DNA from: Levilactobacillus suantsaiihabitans
GTDB lineage: Bacteria > Bacillota > Bacilli > Lactobacillales > Lactobacillaceae
Assembly (NCBI RefSeq): GCF_004745505.1
Contig: NZ_RKLX01000014.1
Coordinates: forward strand, 1 to 64,000
Reading direction: 5' to 3'
Length of the DNA: 64,000 nucleotides
Below the pieces are notes generated by a model. That model had not been told where the DNA came from. It did no database searches and saw only the letters and a program-made list of their open reading frames with translations. A program made the position numbers and the translations under genes. Position 1 is the stretch's first letter. Every line of letters begins with the position of its first letter. Below are positions 8,788-17,190 of this stretch, piece after piece.

Positions 8788-9495
8788 CTACTTGATCTGT
8801 TCGTTCGTAATGGCTTCGATGTCAGCCTTGGCAATCTTAGCCATGTGCTTCTTCAGGTGCTTGACGTCAGTCTTGTTGGTGATGAAGCCGGATTCGACCA
8901 GGCTGTAGTCGATGCCGCGACGGCGTAACACGTTACAGTTCCGCAGGTTGGTCCGGAAGCTATAGCCGTTGTAAGCGCGGTTCAAGCCAACGTACTTCTT
9001 GATGACCTTGGCCAGGCGTTTGTCACGGGCCGTCGGGTGCTTCTTGTGAATGATGACGTGACCACCGTGGCCGGCAGGGGCGTCCAAATGGAACATAATG
9101 ACCGTGGTCTTCTTGCTCAATTTGTAAGACCCCTTGTGGTGATAGAGGGTGTCGCTGACCAAGTTACGCTTGGGATTGTAGAAGGTGATCTTGGCGTTGG
9201 TGACCTTCTTAGCGTACTTGCGGAGTTGCGGTAACATGTAGTGCCGCAAGAAGTGGGCTTCTGTCGTGCCGTTGCCCCGGGCACCAGGATCGCCGGCACC
9301 GTGCCCCATGACGATGAGGTAGTGTTTCTTCGGGGTCGTCTTCTTGGCCGCTTTAGTCTTCTTAGTGGTCGTCTTCTTGGTAACTTTGGTCGTGGTCGTT
9401 TTGGCCGTCGTGGCCTTGGCTGAGGCTGAGACAGTCCCCAACGCCAACGGCAGGCACAGTAGGGCGGCCACTAAACCGATTTTCCATTTACGCAT
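8788..9495 (-). CDS. Secreted N-acetylmuramoyl-L-alanine amidase (Amidase_3)
   Basis: This 235-residue protein has a signal peptide (residues 1 to about 26) and a Lys/Thr-rich linker (27-57), likely wall-associating. The zinc amidase domain has ligands His65 (GHGAGDPGARG), Glu79 and His136 and catalytic Glu201 (LVESGFITN). Enzymes of this family cut the bond between MurNAc and the stem peptide in peptidoglycan, in cell separation or autolysis. There is no separate binding domain, so the basic linker may provide cell-wall affinity. The gene is monocistronic; the 46-bp repeat lies 38 bases past its stop. Confidence 0.9.
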   Translation of the reverse strand: MRKWKIGLVAALLCLPLALGTVSASAKATTAKTTTTKVTKKTTTKKTKAAKKTTPKKHYLIVMGHGAGDPGARGNGTTEAHFLRHYMLPQLRKYAKKVTNAKITFYNPKRNLVSDTLYHHKGSYKLSKKTTVIMFHLDAPAGHGGHVIIHKKHPTARDKRLAKVIKKYVGLNRAYNGYSFRTNLRNCNVLRRRGIDYSLVESGFITNKTDVKHLKKHMAKIAKADIEAITNEQIK

Positions 9496-9737
9496 ATGTC
9501 ATTGCTCCTTAATCAAATTAATTACCAGTCCAGCTGGTTAACAGAATTAAGCATACGCCAAGTTACCCAATTTTGGTAGTCTAAGTTGCGGGTTCAAGGA
9601 AGTCTACACGTAAACATGCAGTGCATCAAGCAAGAGAAACGGGAAATGTCGCTGGTGTCTTTTAGTATACCGGGGACCAGCACCGACTCGCGCAGGCGCA
9701 GGTGACAGGGGGGTGGTTGCTGGCAACGAAATCGGCA

Positions 9738-10685
9738 TTAATAACGCGCTAGCATCCGCTGTAGCTCAGTTCGCAGATGCGTCACGAATTCTGTCGGTGC
9801 CAGGACCTGGACCTGTGCACCCTGGCTCAATAGCCACATCTGTGCGCCTCGGTCAAAGGCGGTCGCTTCGATCAAGACGGCGCCTTCGTCGGGGTACCGG
9901 TCGATGACGGTGGCCGTTGGAAAGCGGTCGAGGGCGGCCTCCACGATGCCCCAGAACTTAAAACGGAGGGTGATCTTCTTGCCCGGTTGCATGTAGTGGA
10001 CCAGTCGGCGTATCTCACCGTCCTCGAAGCGCTCGGCTCGCGTGCGGGTGATGGGCGTCTGGTTGGTGGTGTGGAGCTGACGAATCCGGTCGACGCGGTA
10101 GAAGAGATTGCTGTGGTACTTCGCGTTATAGGCGACGACGTAAAAGTAGTATTCGGAAAAGATAATAGCTTCCGGCAAAATCGTCCGCGTCACAATCTCG
10201 CGGTGTTGCCGCTGATAGGTGATGACGATGGTCTGTTGCTGGTTGATGAAACGGCTGAGCTCCCAGACGGTCTTTAGCAGCGGCTGGCCGTGATGGACCG
10301 GCTGATAATAGAAGCGCTCATTTTTGATGATGGGCCGAATTTCGGCTTGATCTGCCGGTGAAATCAGCTGGAGGAGACCATCAATCGTCCGTGACATTTC
10401 TGCCTTGGTCAGTGAGCGACTGGCGAGGGCAATCTTGATTAGGAGCAGGATGGCCTGCTTGGAAATGGGCGCCTGGGTCGCCTCTAGCTGATAGCCGCCG
10501 GATTGGCGGTGATAGCGGAGTTGATAGAAGAGTTGTTGGTCGGCAATGAACTGGCGGATCTGGCCGAGGTCGCGCTGAATCATGCGGGAACTGACGCCAA
10601 ATTTTTCAGCCAATTGGGCTTTAGCCACGGTATGGCCGGTCAGCAGTAATTGAAAAATCGTGAGTTGGCGGTAAGCTGCGTTCAT
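9738..10685 (-). CDS. YafY-type regulator: helix-turn-helix plus WYL domain
   Basis: This 315-residue DNA-binding regulator has an N-terminal winged helix-turn-helix (about 1-60, VAKAQLAEKFGVSSRMIQRD). A WYL ligand-sensing region follows (about 140-215) and then a WCX-like C-terminus. GGAGGG lies 5 bases before the ATG. It faces two Mor-like regulators, and a GACA-N5-TGTC inverted repeat lies in the shared promoter region, a plausible operator. The ligand is unknown. Confidence 0.85.
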   Translation of the reverse strand: MNAAYRQLTIFQLLLTGHTVAKAQLAEKFGVSSRMIQRDLGQIRQFIADQQLFYQLRYHRQSGGYQLEATQAPISKQAILLLIKIALASRSLTKAEMSRTIDGLLQLISPADQAEIRPIIKNERFYYQPVHHGQPLLKTVWELSRFINQQQTIVITYQRQHREIVTRTILPEAIIFSEYYFYVVAYNAKYHSNLFYRVDRIRQLHTTNQTPITRTRAERFEDGEIRRLVHYMQPGKKITLRFKFWGIVEAALDRFPTATVIDRYPDEGAVLIEATAFDRGAQMWLLSQGAQVQVLAPTEFVTHLRTELQRMLARY

Positions 10686-10709
10686 GGAATCCCTCCTTTT
10701 TCGTAACTG

Positions 10710-10722
10710 GACATATCCTGTC
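10710..10722. promoter_or_regulatory. GACA-N5-TGTC inverted repeat in a divergent promoter
   Basis: GACATATCCTGTC lies between the WYL regulator and the first Mor-like gene. It overlaps TGGACA, a possible -35 of the rightward promoter, with TATAAA at 10733-10738 (19-base spacing). The function is inferred. Confidence 0.4.
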
Positions 10723-10772
10723 TACTTGGCAGTATAAACTGAAGGCAATCAGTTAGCAATGGGGGTGTTACC

Positions 10773-11027
10773 GTGAATGAAATTGACAATTGGCAGCCGC
10801 TCTACCAGGAGCTGGCGCGTGTGATTGGTCCAGAAGCGACCCGTCAGTTGTGTCGGTATCTGGGCGGCTCGCAAATTAGCTTTCCTAAACGCCTGTGGGA
10901 CCAACAACGAGAGGCCACCGTCATCTGGCAGGCGTATTGTCGCGGCCAAAGCGTCACGACGTTGGCCCGGGAGCATGACTATTCGAGCCGAACGATCCGC
11001 AGAATCCTGGCAAAATTCCGGGAATAG
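10773..11027 (+). CDS. Mor-like transcription regulator, first of a tandem pair
   Basis: This 84-residue protein resembles the Mor transcription activator family (named for phage Mu Mor). It has a dimerisation part with GGSQISFPKRL and a C-terminal helix-turn-helix (SVTTLAREHDYSSRTIRRIL). It starts at a GTG behind GGGGGTG. It is a paralogue of the next gene, which shares the same order of motifs. Chromosomal Mor-like proteins of this size are common in lactobacilli but their targets are unknown. No phage genes are near. Confidence 0.75.
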   Translation: MNEIDNWQPLYQELARVIGPEATRQLCRYLGGSQISFPKRLWDQQREATVIWQAYCRGQSVTTLAREHDYSSRTIRRILAKFRE

Positions 11028-11130
11028 TGACGGCAATTTGCCGGTCGCGTGAACGGCAAAACGAATTTTAGTTTGCCATGCACGTTTGTTACGCTATGAA
11101 GGAAAGACTGCAGTGAAGGAGCGAATTGAA

Positions 11131-11403
11131 ATGAAAATGCGAGTGGACCTCTTACAAGATACGTATGCCCAGTTGGTAGAGTTGGTGGGTGAAGACTTAA
11201 CAGAAAAGATTTATCAGCTGTATCGTGGCCAGCAGGTGTCGTTTCCCATGCGCCTATACAACCGCGATAAGGTGGCCAAGCAGGTGCTCTTGGAGTACGA
11301 CGGCCACAACATTGCGGAGTTGACCCGGAAGTATGATTATTCGCAGCGTTGGGTGCGGCAAATGATTCAGTTGGGGAAAGCGAAGAGAGATGACCAGAAG
11401 TAG
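11131..11403 (+). CDS. Mor-like transcription regulator, second of a tandem pair
   Basis: This 90-residue paralogue of the preceding gene has YRGQQVSFPMRLY and the helix-turn-helix NIAELTRKYDYSQRWVRQM. The ATG at 11131 follows GAAGGAG by 9 bases; a start at 11086 would add 15 residues without family support. The two copies sit 103 bases apart, so a local duplication is likely. Confidence 0.72.
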   Translation: MKMRVDLLQDTYAQLVELVGEDLTEKIYQLYRGQQVSFPMRLYNRDKVAKQVLLEYDGHNIAELTRKYDYSQRWVRQMIQLGKAKRDDQK

Positions 11404-11596
11404 CGGATAATAATTGGATTAAAGGTTTGGAATGTGCGGGGGCTTTATTTGTAATGAGCTTTCTTATCCGGTACCTGATTTTGAACGATAAAACCATAAC
11501 AGGTGTTGATCAAGTCTCCATCACCCCCCTTGTCACTTGCAATCCCCGCCACACGCGGTATCGTAGAGGCAAAGCACTACGAAAGGAAGTTGGGAC

Positions 11597-12307
11597 ATGA
11601 ATACCACAACACTCTACCAACACGGGACGCTGGCCTTGCTGGTGCCGGGACTATTGGCCGGCACCTTGACGATGCAGGACCTCTTGCGTCACGGGGATAC
11701 CGGGATTGGGACCGGCGCTGGTCTGGATGGCGAGCTGATTATTTTGGCTGGTCATCCGTATCAAGTCACTGCGCAAGGAGCCGTCCATGAGGTGGCAGAT
11801 GATTTCACCGTGCCGTTTGCCAATGCCCATTTTGCCGATTATCAACCGTTGATGTCGGTGTTGGGGGCCAGCGATGTCGACTTGAATCACCAGATTCGCG
11901 CGCTGGCGCAGTTCGACAACGCCTTCTTCTCCGTCAAGGTCACCGGCGTGTTCACGGCCATTCGGACCCGCGCCGTAGCCAAGTCCGAGCCACCGTACCA
12001 GACGTTGGCCCAGGCCGCCAAGCAACAGCGCGTCTTTTCACGCGGCGAGATTGCCGGTACGTTGATTGGCTACTACGCGCCACAGATATTTGATGGCATC
12101 GCGGTCGGCGGGTTCCACGACCATTTCCTGGCGGCCGACCACTCGTTTGGTGGGCACCTGTTAGGATTTGAAAAGGTCACCGGCGACGTCAGTATCCAGG
12201 CGTTCAACACGCTGGCCCAACACCTGCCTGTGGCCAATGCGGCTTACCGTGGCCATGATTTCAGCGCGGATGATATCACTGGGGACGTCCATCGGGCGGA
12301 ACACTAG
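11597..12307 (+). CDS. budA: Alpha-acetolactate decarboxylase
   Basis: This enzyme (236 residues) converts alpha-acetolactate to acetoin. The route disposes of pyruvate, counters acidification and prevents diacetyl build-up. The zinc ligands His174, His176 and His187 are in GGFHDHF and GGHLLGF, and their 13-residue spacing matches the family. An AGGAAG ribosome site precedes the ATG. It stands alone; acetolactate synthase is not in the window. A strong terminator follows. Confidence 0.95.
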   Translation: MNTTTLYQHGTLALLVPGLLAGTLTMQDLLRHGDTGIGTGAGLDGELIILAGHPYQVTAQGAVHEVADDFTVPFANAHFADYQPLMSVLGASDVDLNHQIRALAQFDNAFFSVKVTGVFTAIRTRAVAKSEPPYQTLAQAAKQQRVFSRGEIAGTLIGYYAPQIFDGIAVGGFHDHFLAADHSFGGHLLGFEKVTGDVSIQAFNTLAQHLPVANAAYRGHDFSADDITGDVHRAEH

Positions 12308-12413
12308 GTACTAAGAACGCAGCGTTCACCATCGCTCCAGGCGGGGGTAAACGGTCATTGAGACGATCCCTCGGGCCCACCGCCACGAGGGGGTCAAGGT
12401 CAATAAAACCAAA

Positions 12414-12460
12414 AATCAGCCCCGACCGCCATTGACGACGACCGGGGCTGATTATTTTTT
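12414..12460 (+). terminator. Terminator of budA
   Basis: AATCAGCCCCG (12414-12424) pairs perfectly with CGGGGCTGATT (12443-12453), followed by ATTTTTT. Confidence 0.9.
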
Positions 12461-12484
12461 CCTTGGCGTGGGACCGCAGAAAAT

Positions 12485-12521
12485 GAAAAAACGTCGCCCA
12501 CTAGATGATAGCGGCGACGTT
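12485..12521 (-). terminator. Terminator of the DUF2798 gene
   Basis: AACGTCGCC (12490-12498) pairs with GGCGACGTT (12513-12521). The A run at 12485-12490 becomes the T tail on the minus strand. Confidence 0.85.
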
Positions 12522-12528
12522 TAGTTAG

Positions 12529-13032
12529 TTAATCTTCGACTGATTTAGGGGCTAAATTTTCGGCTGGGGCGGTCCGCTTTTGCACGGCCCCCAGGATGGC
12601 CCGGGCGATAGGCCCGACGATCAACAGCTGTAATGGCAGGGCCATGAACAGGTTGAAGATCCAGGTGTGCAGGTAAGTTAATAAGGCGTTGTCGCCGAAG
12701 TTTTGGGTGACGACCATGCCGAACAGAGACATCAGCGTGACCATGCCGGCGACCATCATGACTGAGATGGTCAGGGCAATCCGAATTTGTTTTTTCTTCA
12801 TGTAATCATTGATAATAAAATGGAAAAAGATGTATTTGACGCCGGGGCCAATGATCCCCAGGTCACAGATTGCTGCGACCACTAAGGCCAGCGGGTAGCC
12901 GGTCAGGACCTCCCGGATAAAGTGATGGGAGAAACCATCGGCTAGCGCGATATTGTAGCCAGCCATGACCAAGACCATCAGGCCCGCCATAACGGCAGTG
13001 AACAGTAATTCTTCTTTGAAATTTTTAGGCAT
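12529..13032 (-). CDS. DUF2798 membrane protein
   Basis: This 167-residue integral membrane protein has four hydrophobic segments arranged as two similar halves, as in DUF2798 proteins (FTAVMAGLMVLVMAGYN in the first half, ISVMMVAGMVTLMSLFG in the second). The ATG at 13032 has GAGGAGC 6 bases upstream; the longer in-frame start at 13080 lacks a ribosome site. No function is established for the family. Monocistronic with its own terminator. Confidence 0.82.
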   Translation of the reverse strand: MPKNFKEELLFTAVMAGLMVLVMAGYNIALADGFSHHFIREVLTGYPLALVVAAICDLGIIGPGVKYIFFHFIINDYMKKKQIRIALTISVMMVAGMVTLMSLFGMVVTQNFGDNALLTYLHTWIFNLFMALPLQLLIVGPIARAILGAVQKRTAPAENLAPKSVED

Positions 13033-13366
13033 TGTGTTGCTCCTCGTTTGAATTTCCCACGAGATGCTAGCGTACCACAAATTCAGGCGGCGCGTAAGGT
13101 TTATTTTGCCAACTAGGTAAATTATTTGGCGGATTGGCCGGTCAAATGGCTCTGGAGTCCGCTACGGTGCCTATTTTGGGCCAGTCCTGAGTTGGCCATC
13201 CCGAGCTTAGCGGAAATAGGCTGACATTTCTAAACCAAACTCCCATGCAGAAATGCTGGTGTTCTGCATGGTAAACCGCGTTACCCCGTGTGATGAAACT
13301 CTTGTAGGATAACCTTAAGTTCATAATTTCATAACTTAATGGTTAACCAATCAGGAGGGATTCGGA

Positions 13367-14380
13367 ATGCATCGTCTCAAATACATCGTGAGCGGTTTTT
13401 TGGCGCTGGGATTACTGGCGGCCGGCTTTGCGGGCCAGCCCGTCACCGCCCAGGCCAGCAATACCGCCGATAAGACGGTCTACAATAAGGCCATCAGTAA
13501 AACTAAAACGCTTTACCACACCAAGTACGGCTTCTACAAGAAGCTCTATCGGTCTGGCATGAAACGCGCGGCCTCGGCCAAGAACGACTACAAGCGCCAT
13601 TTCAAGGTGACGCGAATCGCCAAGAACGGCCACGGGGTCTTCTACAAGACCAACCGCGGTTGGATTCGCCAGGACGCCTTTTACAAGTGGGTGCGCTACT
13701 CGAATAAAATGAATTACACCATGAAGGTCAACCGGAAACACATTTTACTCTACAACAAGCCCAAGGGATTGAAGGGCGCCAAGGTGACCGGGAGTACCAG
13801 CACCAAGCACCTCGTCGGCCAGTGGGTCCACGTGGACAAGCGCGTGGAGCTCAACACGACGCCGTCTAAGTCTGGGTATTACCGCATGAAGGTGGGCGCT
13901 AAGCATTACTGGATTCGGGCCAAATACCTGACCATGGACCAAAAGGCCTTGAAGGGCAACATCAAGAAGATCGAAAAGGCCATCAAGACCGGGTCCGCGT
14001 TGGTCGGCAAGTCCAAATACCTGTGGGGTGGCGGCCGGACCAGTTCCAGCATCGCGGCTCGGCGGTTTGACTGTTCCTCATTCATTCACTGGATCTACGC
14101 CAAGTCCGGCGTGCGCTTAGGACCGACATCCACTTGCACGACCTACACGCTGATTCACATGGGCCGCAAGATCAAGGCCAAGAACATGAAGCGCGGCGAC
14201 ATTTTCTTCTTCAATGACAAGTCGGAAGGGGTCAACTGTCACGTCGCCATTTACCTGGGCAACCAAGTCTTCTTACACGATTCACCGAGTTCGGATACCG
14301 GTGGCGTGGGCATCTCAAGTTTGAACGACAGCCACTGGAAGAGCCGGTTTAACGGTAATGTTCGGCGGTTGGTGGGATAA
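13367..14380 (+). CDS. Secreted NlpC/P60 peptidoglycan endopeptidase
   Basis: This 337-residue exported protein has a signal peptide (1 to about 30). Two basic, aromatic SH3-like segments (about 50-190) probably bind the wall. A C-terminal NlpC/P60 domain carries catalytic Cys236 (RFDCSSF), His292 (NCHVAIYLG) and probably His304. Such enzymes cut the D-glutamyl link of stem peptides in cell separation and turnover. The 286 bases upstream contain only short hairpins (for example GGCCA with TGGCC near 13180) and the promoter. Confidence 0.9.
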   Translation: MHRLKYIVSGFLALGLLAAGFAGQPVTAQASNTADKTVYNKAISKTKTLYHTKYGFYKKLYRSGMKRAASAKNDYKRHFKVTRIAKNGHGVFYKTNRGWIRQDAFYKWVRYSNKMNYTMKVNRKHILLYNKPKGLKGAKVTGSTSTKHLVGQWVHVDKRVELNTTPSKSGYYRMKVGAKHYWIRAKYLTMDQKALKGNIKKIEKAIKTGSALVGKSKYLWGGGRTSSSIAARRFDCSSFIHWIYAKSGVRLGPTSTCTTYTLIHMGRKIKAKNMKRGDIFFFNDKSEGVNCHVAIYLGNQVFLHDSPSSDTGGVGISSLNDSHWKSRFNGNVRRLVG

Positions 14381-14393
14381 TTGGATTGGTTTG

Positions 14394-14423
14394 AAAGTCG
14401 TGACTGCGGTTGCGGCTTTTTTT
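14394..14423 (+). terminator. Terminator of the NlpC/P60 gene
   Basis: AAAGTCG (14394-14400) pairs with CGGCTTT (14413-14419) with one G-T pair, followed by more T. Confidence 0.65.
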
Positions 14424-14621
14424 GATTACGATAAAATACTGGCGGAACGGGACAGTTTAGTTTTCAATCTTTAAAAGAGAGGCTAATAGTGATATTTAAG
14501 GGTAGGATTTATGTTTAGCAATCGGGGATAACTATTCTAGCCGGGTTTAGCAGGTTTACCCAATGTAATTATGTAATCGGTTTCTTATGATTGAGGTATT
14601 AAAAACGGTGAGGTGGAAATC

Positions 14622-15557
14622 ATGGGAAAACGAATCGTTGTAGCACTGGGTGGCAATGCAATCTTGGATGGTGATCCAAGCTATGCTGCTCAAAAGACTG
14701 CTGTGGATCAGACGGCAAAAGCGTTGGCGCAATTGGTCAAACAAGGTCATCAACTGATTGTTACGCATGGTAACGGTCCCCAAGTAGGGAATCTGTTACT
14801 CCAGCAGTTAGCAGCTGACTCGAAGAAAAATCCTGCACTGCCAATTGATACGTTAGGCGCCATGACCCAAGGGAGTATCGGTTATTGGCTGCAGAATTCA
14901 TTGCAAACGGCATTATCGGATAGTAACGTTCAGGTGGCTGCGATTGTCACCCAGACAATTGTAGATGAGGCTGATTCAGCCTTTAAGTCACCAAGCAAGC
15001 CAGTAGGTCCGTTCTATACTGCCGAAGAAGCGCAGACGCTAATGGCACAGAATCCCAAGCTGACTTATAAAGAAGATGCTGGTCGTGGCTGGCGGCGAGT
15101 GGTTCCAAGCCCATTGCCAATCGCAATTGCTGAAATTCCAATTATTAAACAATTGGTTGCGGCTGGGACCATAGTGATTGCTGGTGGCGGTGGTGGCATC
15201 CCCGTTGCCCGTCGTCAGAAAAAGTTGGTGGGCCTTGAAGGGGTCATTGATAAGGACTTTACGGCTGAGAAGTTAGCTGAGCAGGTCGAGGCTGATGAGC
15301 TATTGATTTTGACGGCCGTGGATCATGTTTATACCGGATTTGGAACGCCAGAACAACGGCAATTAACGCAAGTAACAGCGGCTAACGTTACGGATTTAAT
15401 TAAGTCACATGAATTTGCAGCTGGTTCGATGTTACCAAAAATGATTGCCGCCAAAAATTTTGTGACTAGCCGTCCAAATGGTCGTACAGTGATTACTAGT
15501 CTAGATAATTTGAAGTATTATGGTACAGGGGATATGGGAACGATAATTGAACGATAG
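14622..15557 (+). CDS. arcC: Carbamate kinase
   Basis: This 311-residue cytosolic enzyme of the amino-acid kinase family makes ATP from carbamoyl phosphate and ADP. The N-terminal VVALGGNAIL, THGNGPQVGNLL and the GGGGGIPV loop are characteristic. The ATG at 14622 follows GTGAGGTG by 6 bases; a GTG at 14613 falls inside that ribosome site. No arginine deiminase genes are adjacent. Its neighbours are DUF1097, PucR and the FdrA-DUF1116 fusion, so it likely serves that carbamoyltransferase, like AllK in E. coli. It has its own upstream region with no clear operator. Confidence 0.95.
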   Translation: MGKRIVVALGGNAILDGDPSYAAQKTAVDQTAKALAQLVKQGHQLIVTHGNGPQVGNLLLQQLAADSKKNPALPIDTLGAMTQGSIGYWLQNSLQTALSDSNVQVAAIVTQTIVDEADSAFKSPSKPVGPFYTAEEAQTLMAQNPKLTYKEDAGRGWRRVVPSPLPIAIAEIPIIKQLVAAGTIVIAGGGGGIPVARRQKKLVGLEGVIDKDFTAEKLAEQVEADELLILTAVDHVYTGFGTPEQRQLTQVTAANVTDLIKSHEFAAGSMLPKMIAAKNFVTSRPNGRTVITSLDNLKYYGTGDMGTIIER

Positions 15558-15562
15558 ATGGG

Positions 15563-15592
15563 AAGGCGACCCGAAATGGTGTTGCCTTTTTA
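15563..15592 (+). terminator. Terminator of arcC
   Basis: AAGGCGAC (15563-15570) pairs with GTTGCCTT (15581-15588, one G-T pair), followed by TTTA. Confidence 0.65.
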
Positions 15593-15604
15593 TTAGGCGA
15601 CATT

Positions 15605-15656
15605 AGCAATACACAAAAAATGACAACCAATATGGCTGTCATTTTTGTGTATTGCT
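15605..15656. terminator. Bidirectional terminator between arcC and DUF1097
   Basis: A long, nearly perfect inverted repeat runs from AGCAATACAC (15605) to its complement ending at 15656. It has A and T runs in the stem, so it can end transcription from both sides. Confidence 0.8.
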
Positions 15657-16207
15657 TAGTTATTTGAATGTTGGTCTAGTGGGAGTTCGTCGCTCTTTTC
15701 AGGGAACCATTGGTACATGATTTTCTTAAAGAAGTCCGAGCCGAAGTCGAGGAAGAAGAGTCCTAATAACATGCAGGTTGCGAGTTCAACCACGAACAGA
15801 GGCCAGTTCTTAATCGTCGTATTTAGTGAGATCTGCATGAAGGTCCCCCAAGCTAACAACCAGGCTGGAACTGACGTGAACTTCATAATCGTTCCTTGCA
15901 GGATGATAGCGATGAAGGCCATAGTCCCGAAGACGCCGGAGGTCCACCACAACATATTCATGTTAGGAATCTGGAAGAGGTTGTAAGCAATTAATCCCCA
16001 AAGAATACCCATTCCAAAGCTAAGTGTTGTGTTTAAGGCTTTGTCTTTGGGAGCCCCGAATCCTGCATAAAAGGCTGAAGTAATAAAGGCAACAGGTGCC
16101 ATCCAAAATTCTAACGAACCAGAAAGTAATCCATAGAAGAAAGTGAAAATACCAATACCGAGGGCTGTATACAATGCTTCTTTACCTACAAGTGATCGCC
16201 GTTTCAT
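15656..16207 (-). CDS. DUF1097 membrane protein (YcdZ-like), copy 1
   Basis: This 183-residue membrane protein has about five to six hydrophobic segments and belongs to DUF1097, like E. coli YcdZ. It is a clear paralogue of the protein at 24403-24975 (shared pattern GxPKDK, GLIW or GILWGL, LQGTI, VPAWL, ending WFPEK or LFPEK). No function is established. Two copies flanking the ureide genes suggest a transport role, for example a channel or permease for the substrate or product; this is inference. GGAG precedes the ATG. A cre-like box and an 11-bp-arm palindrome lie 116-156 bases upstream. Confidence 0.8.
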   Translation of the reverse strand: MKRRSLVGKEALYTALGIGIFTFFYGLLSGSLEFWMAPVAFITSAFYAGFGAPKDKALNTTLSFGMGILWGLIAYNLFQIPNMNMLWWTSGVFGTMAFIAIILQGTIMKFTSVPAWLLAWGTFMQISLNTTIKNWPLFVVELATCMLLGLFFLDFGSDFFKKIMYQWFPEKSDELPLDQHSNN

Positions 16208-16322
16208 AATGAAAACGCTCCTTTGTGTAGAAAAATTTGGGTAATTATTTGCTCAAAGATGAGCGACATCCTCACAGCTTATGATAGATAAATTTGTGAT
16301 GAATTCCATTGACCGGCTTAGA

Positions 16323-16336
16323 TAAAAGCGCTTACA
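16323..16336 (-). promoter_or_regulatory. cre-like site upstream of DUF1097 copy 1
   Basis: TAAAAGCGCTTACA has one mismatch to TGNAANCGNTTNCA. It is placed in the promoter region of the DUF1097 gene. Confidence 0.6.
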
Positions 16337-16363
16337 TTAACTTATCTATCACAGATAAGTTAA
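16337..16363. promoter_or_regulatory. 27-bp palindrome, candidate PucR operator
   Basis: TTAACTTATCT and AGATAAGTTAA pair perfectly over 11 bp around ATCAC. The core TTATC-N7-GATAA recurs at 18904-18924. It overlaps the stop codon of the hydrolase gene. No T run follows, so an operator is preferred over a terminator. Confidence 0.5.
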
Positions 16364-17190
16364 TGGTCTATCTGGTTGTTGAGCCAGTTCGTAACGGTCT
16401 GATAAATGACTTGATTCTCCGTGGTAGGCGTACGGTCAAAGTCATGGGCTTTGGCCGTTACGGTTTTAAGTATCGCTTGGGACAGCCGTGCTTTTAATTG
16501 AATCGCGTTCATAAATGGCACGTCAGGATCTGCCGTAGCTTGGCAAATGTAGGTTGGCGGAAATTCAGCAAACTCTTTTGCCGTTAGAGCTGACAAACTT
16601 GTCGCACCTAGTAAGGTAGCCCATCGGCCGGTTTGTCGCGCGTATACGTAGAGCAGGAAACGTTCATCAGAGCGATCGCTGCTGACAGGGTGTGGGTGAA
16701 TCAATGACTTAACCGTAGCGTCGGGTACTGATGGATATTTCAAATAAGTTGCACTGGGCTGTGTCATTTTAGTTGAGAGGTTGGGGAATCCATAGAAGTC
16801 CAGAAAGGCTATAGGCTTGGCACCTTGACGAATGAGCTGCATGGCCAAAAAAGCGCCAGCTGAACGACCAAATAAAACGTAAGCGTTGTCCTTTAGCCCC
16901 AATTTGGCAAAGTTTTCTAGAAAATTTGTCAACTGCGCTTGTAGTGAGCGTAAGATTTCGGGTAGTTGACTTTCGGGTGCCAGGTAGTAGTCAACAGTCA
17001 GAATAGGATAGCCGGCTTGGTGAAAAATATTGAGATATTGCTGTGGTAAGTCATTACGACTGCCGTAGATCAAGCCACCACCGTGAATATAAAAGATCGT
17101 TGGTTTGCTAGGATCATCGCTGGGATAAAAGGTAGCTTGTAGTGATTTATCTGTATTAATTGAAAAGTCAGTGGTTAGCAAAGAACTCAT
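16360..17190 (-). CDS. Alpha/beta hydrolase (GDXG esterase-like)
   Basis: This 276-residue cytosolic alpha/beta hydrolase has an oxyanion motif HGGG (FYIHGGGLIYGS) and a nucleophile in FGRSAGAF, with Asp and His expected near DPDVPF and KAHDFD. The GDXG family contains esterases and some amide hydrolases. The start is uncertain: the ATG at 17190 directly abuts AAGGAG, whereas a TTG at 17181 lies 9 bases after it and may be used. It overlaps the 3' end of pucR by about 20 bases on the same strand, so it is co-transcribed and possibly translationally coupled. Its place in the ureide cluster suggests a role there, but the substrate is unknown. Confidence 0.82.
   Translation of the reverse strand: MSSLLTTDFSINTDKSLQATFYPSDDPSKPTIFYIHGGGLIYGSRNDLPQQYLNIFHQAGYPILTVDYYLAPESQLPEILRSLQAQLTNFLENFAKLGLKDNAYVLFGRSAGAFLAMQLIRQGAKPIAFLDFYGFPNLSTKMTQPSATYLKYPSVPDATVKSLIHPHPVSSDRSDERFLLYVYARQTGRWATLLGATSLSALTAKEFAEFPPTYICQATADPDVPFMNAIQLKARLSQAILKTVTAKAHDFDRTPTTENQVIYQTVTNWLNNQIDH

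Noticed and set aside
10979-11497. 172-codon frame on the minus strand
   Set aside because: It runs antisense to both Mor-like genes, which have better ribosome sites and family features.
11503-11790. 95-codon frame on the plus strand
   Set aside because: It overlaps budA in another frame and lacks support.
16337-16363. Palindrome read as a terminator of the hydrolase gene
   Set aside because: No T run follows on the minus strand, and the same core recurs in another promoter, so an operator is more likely.
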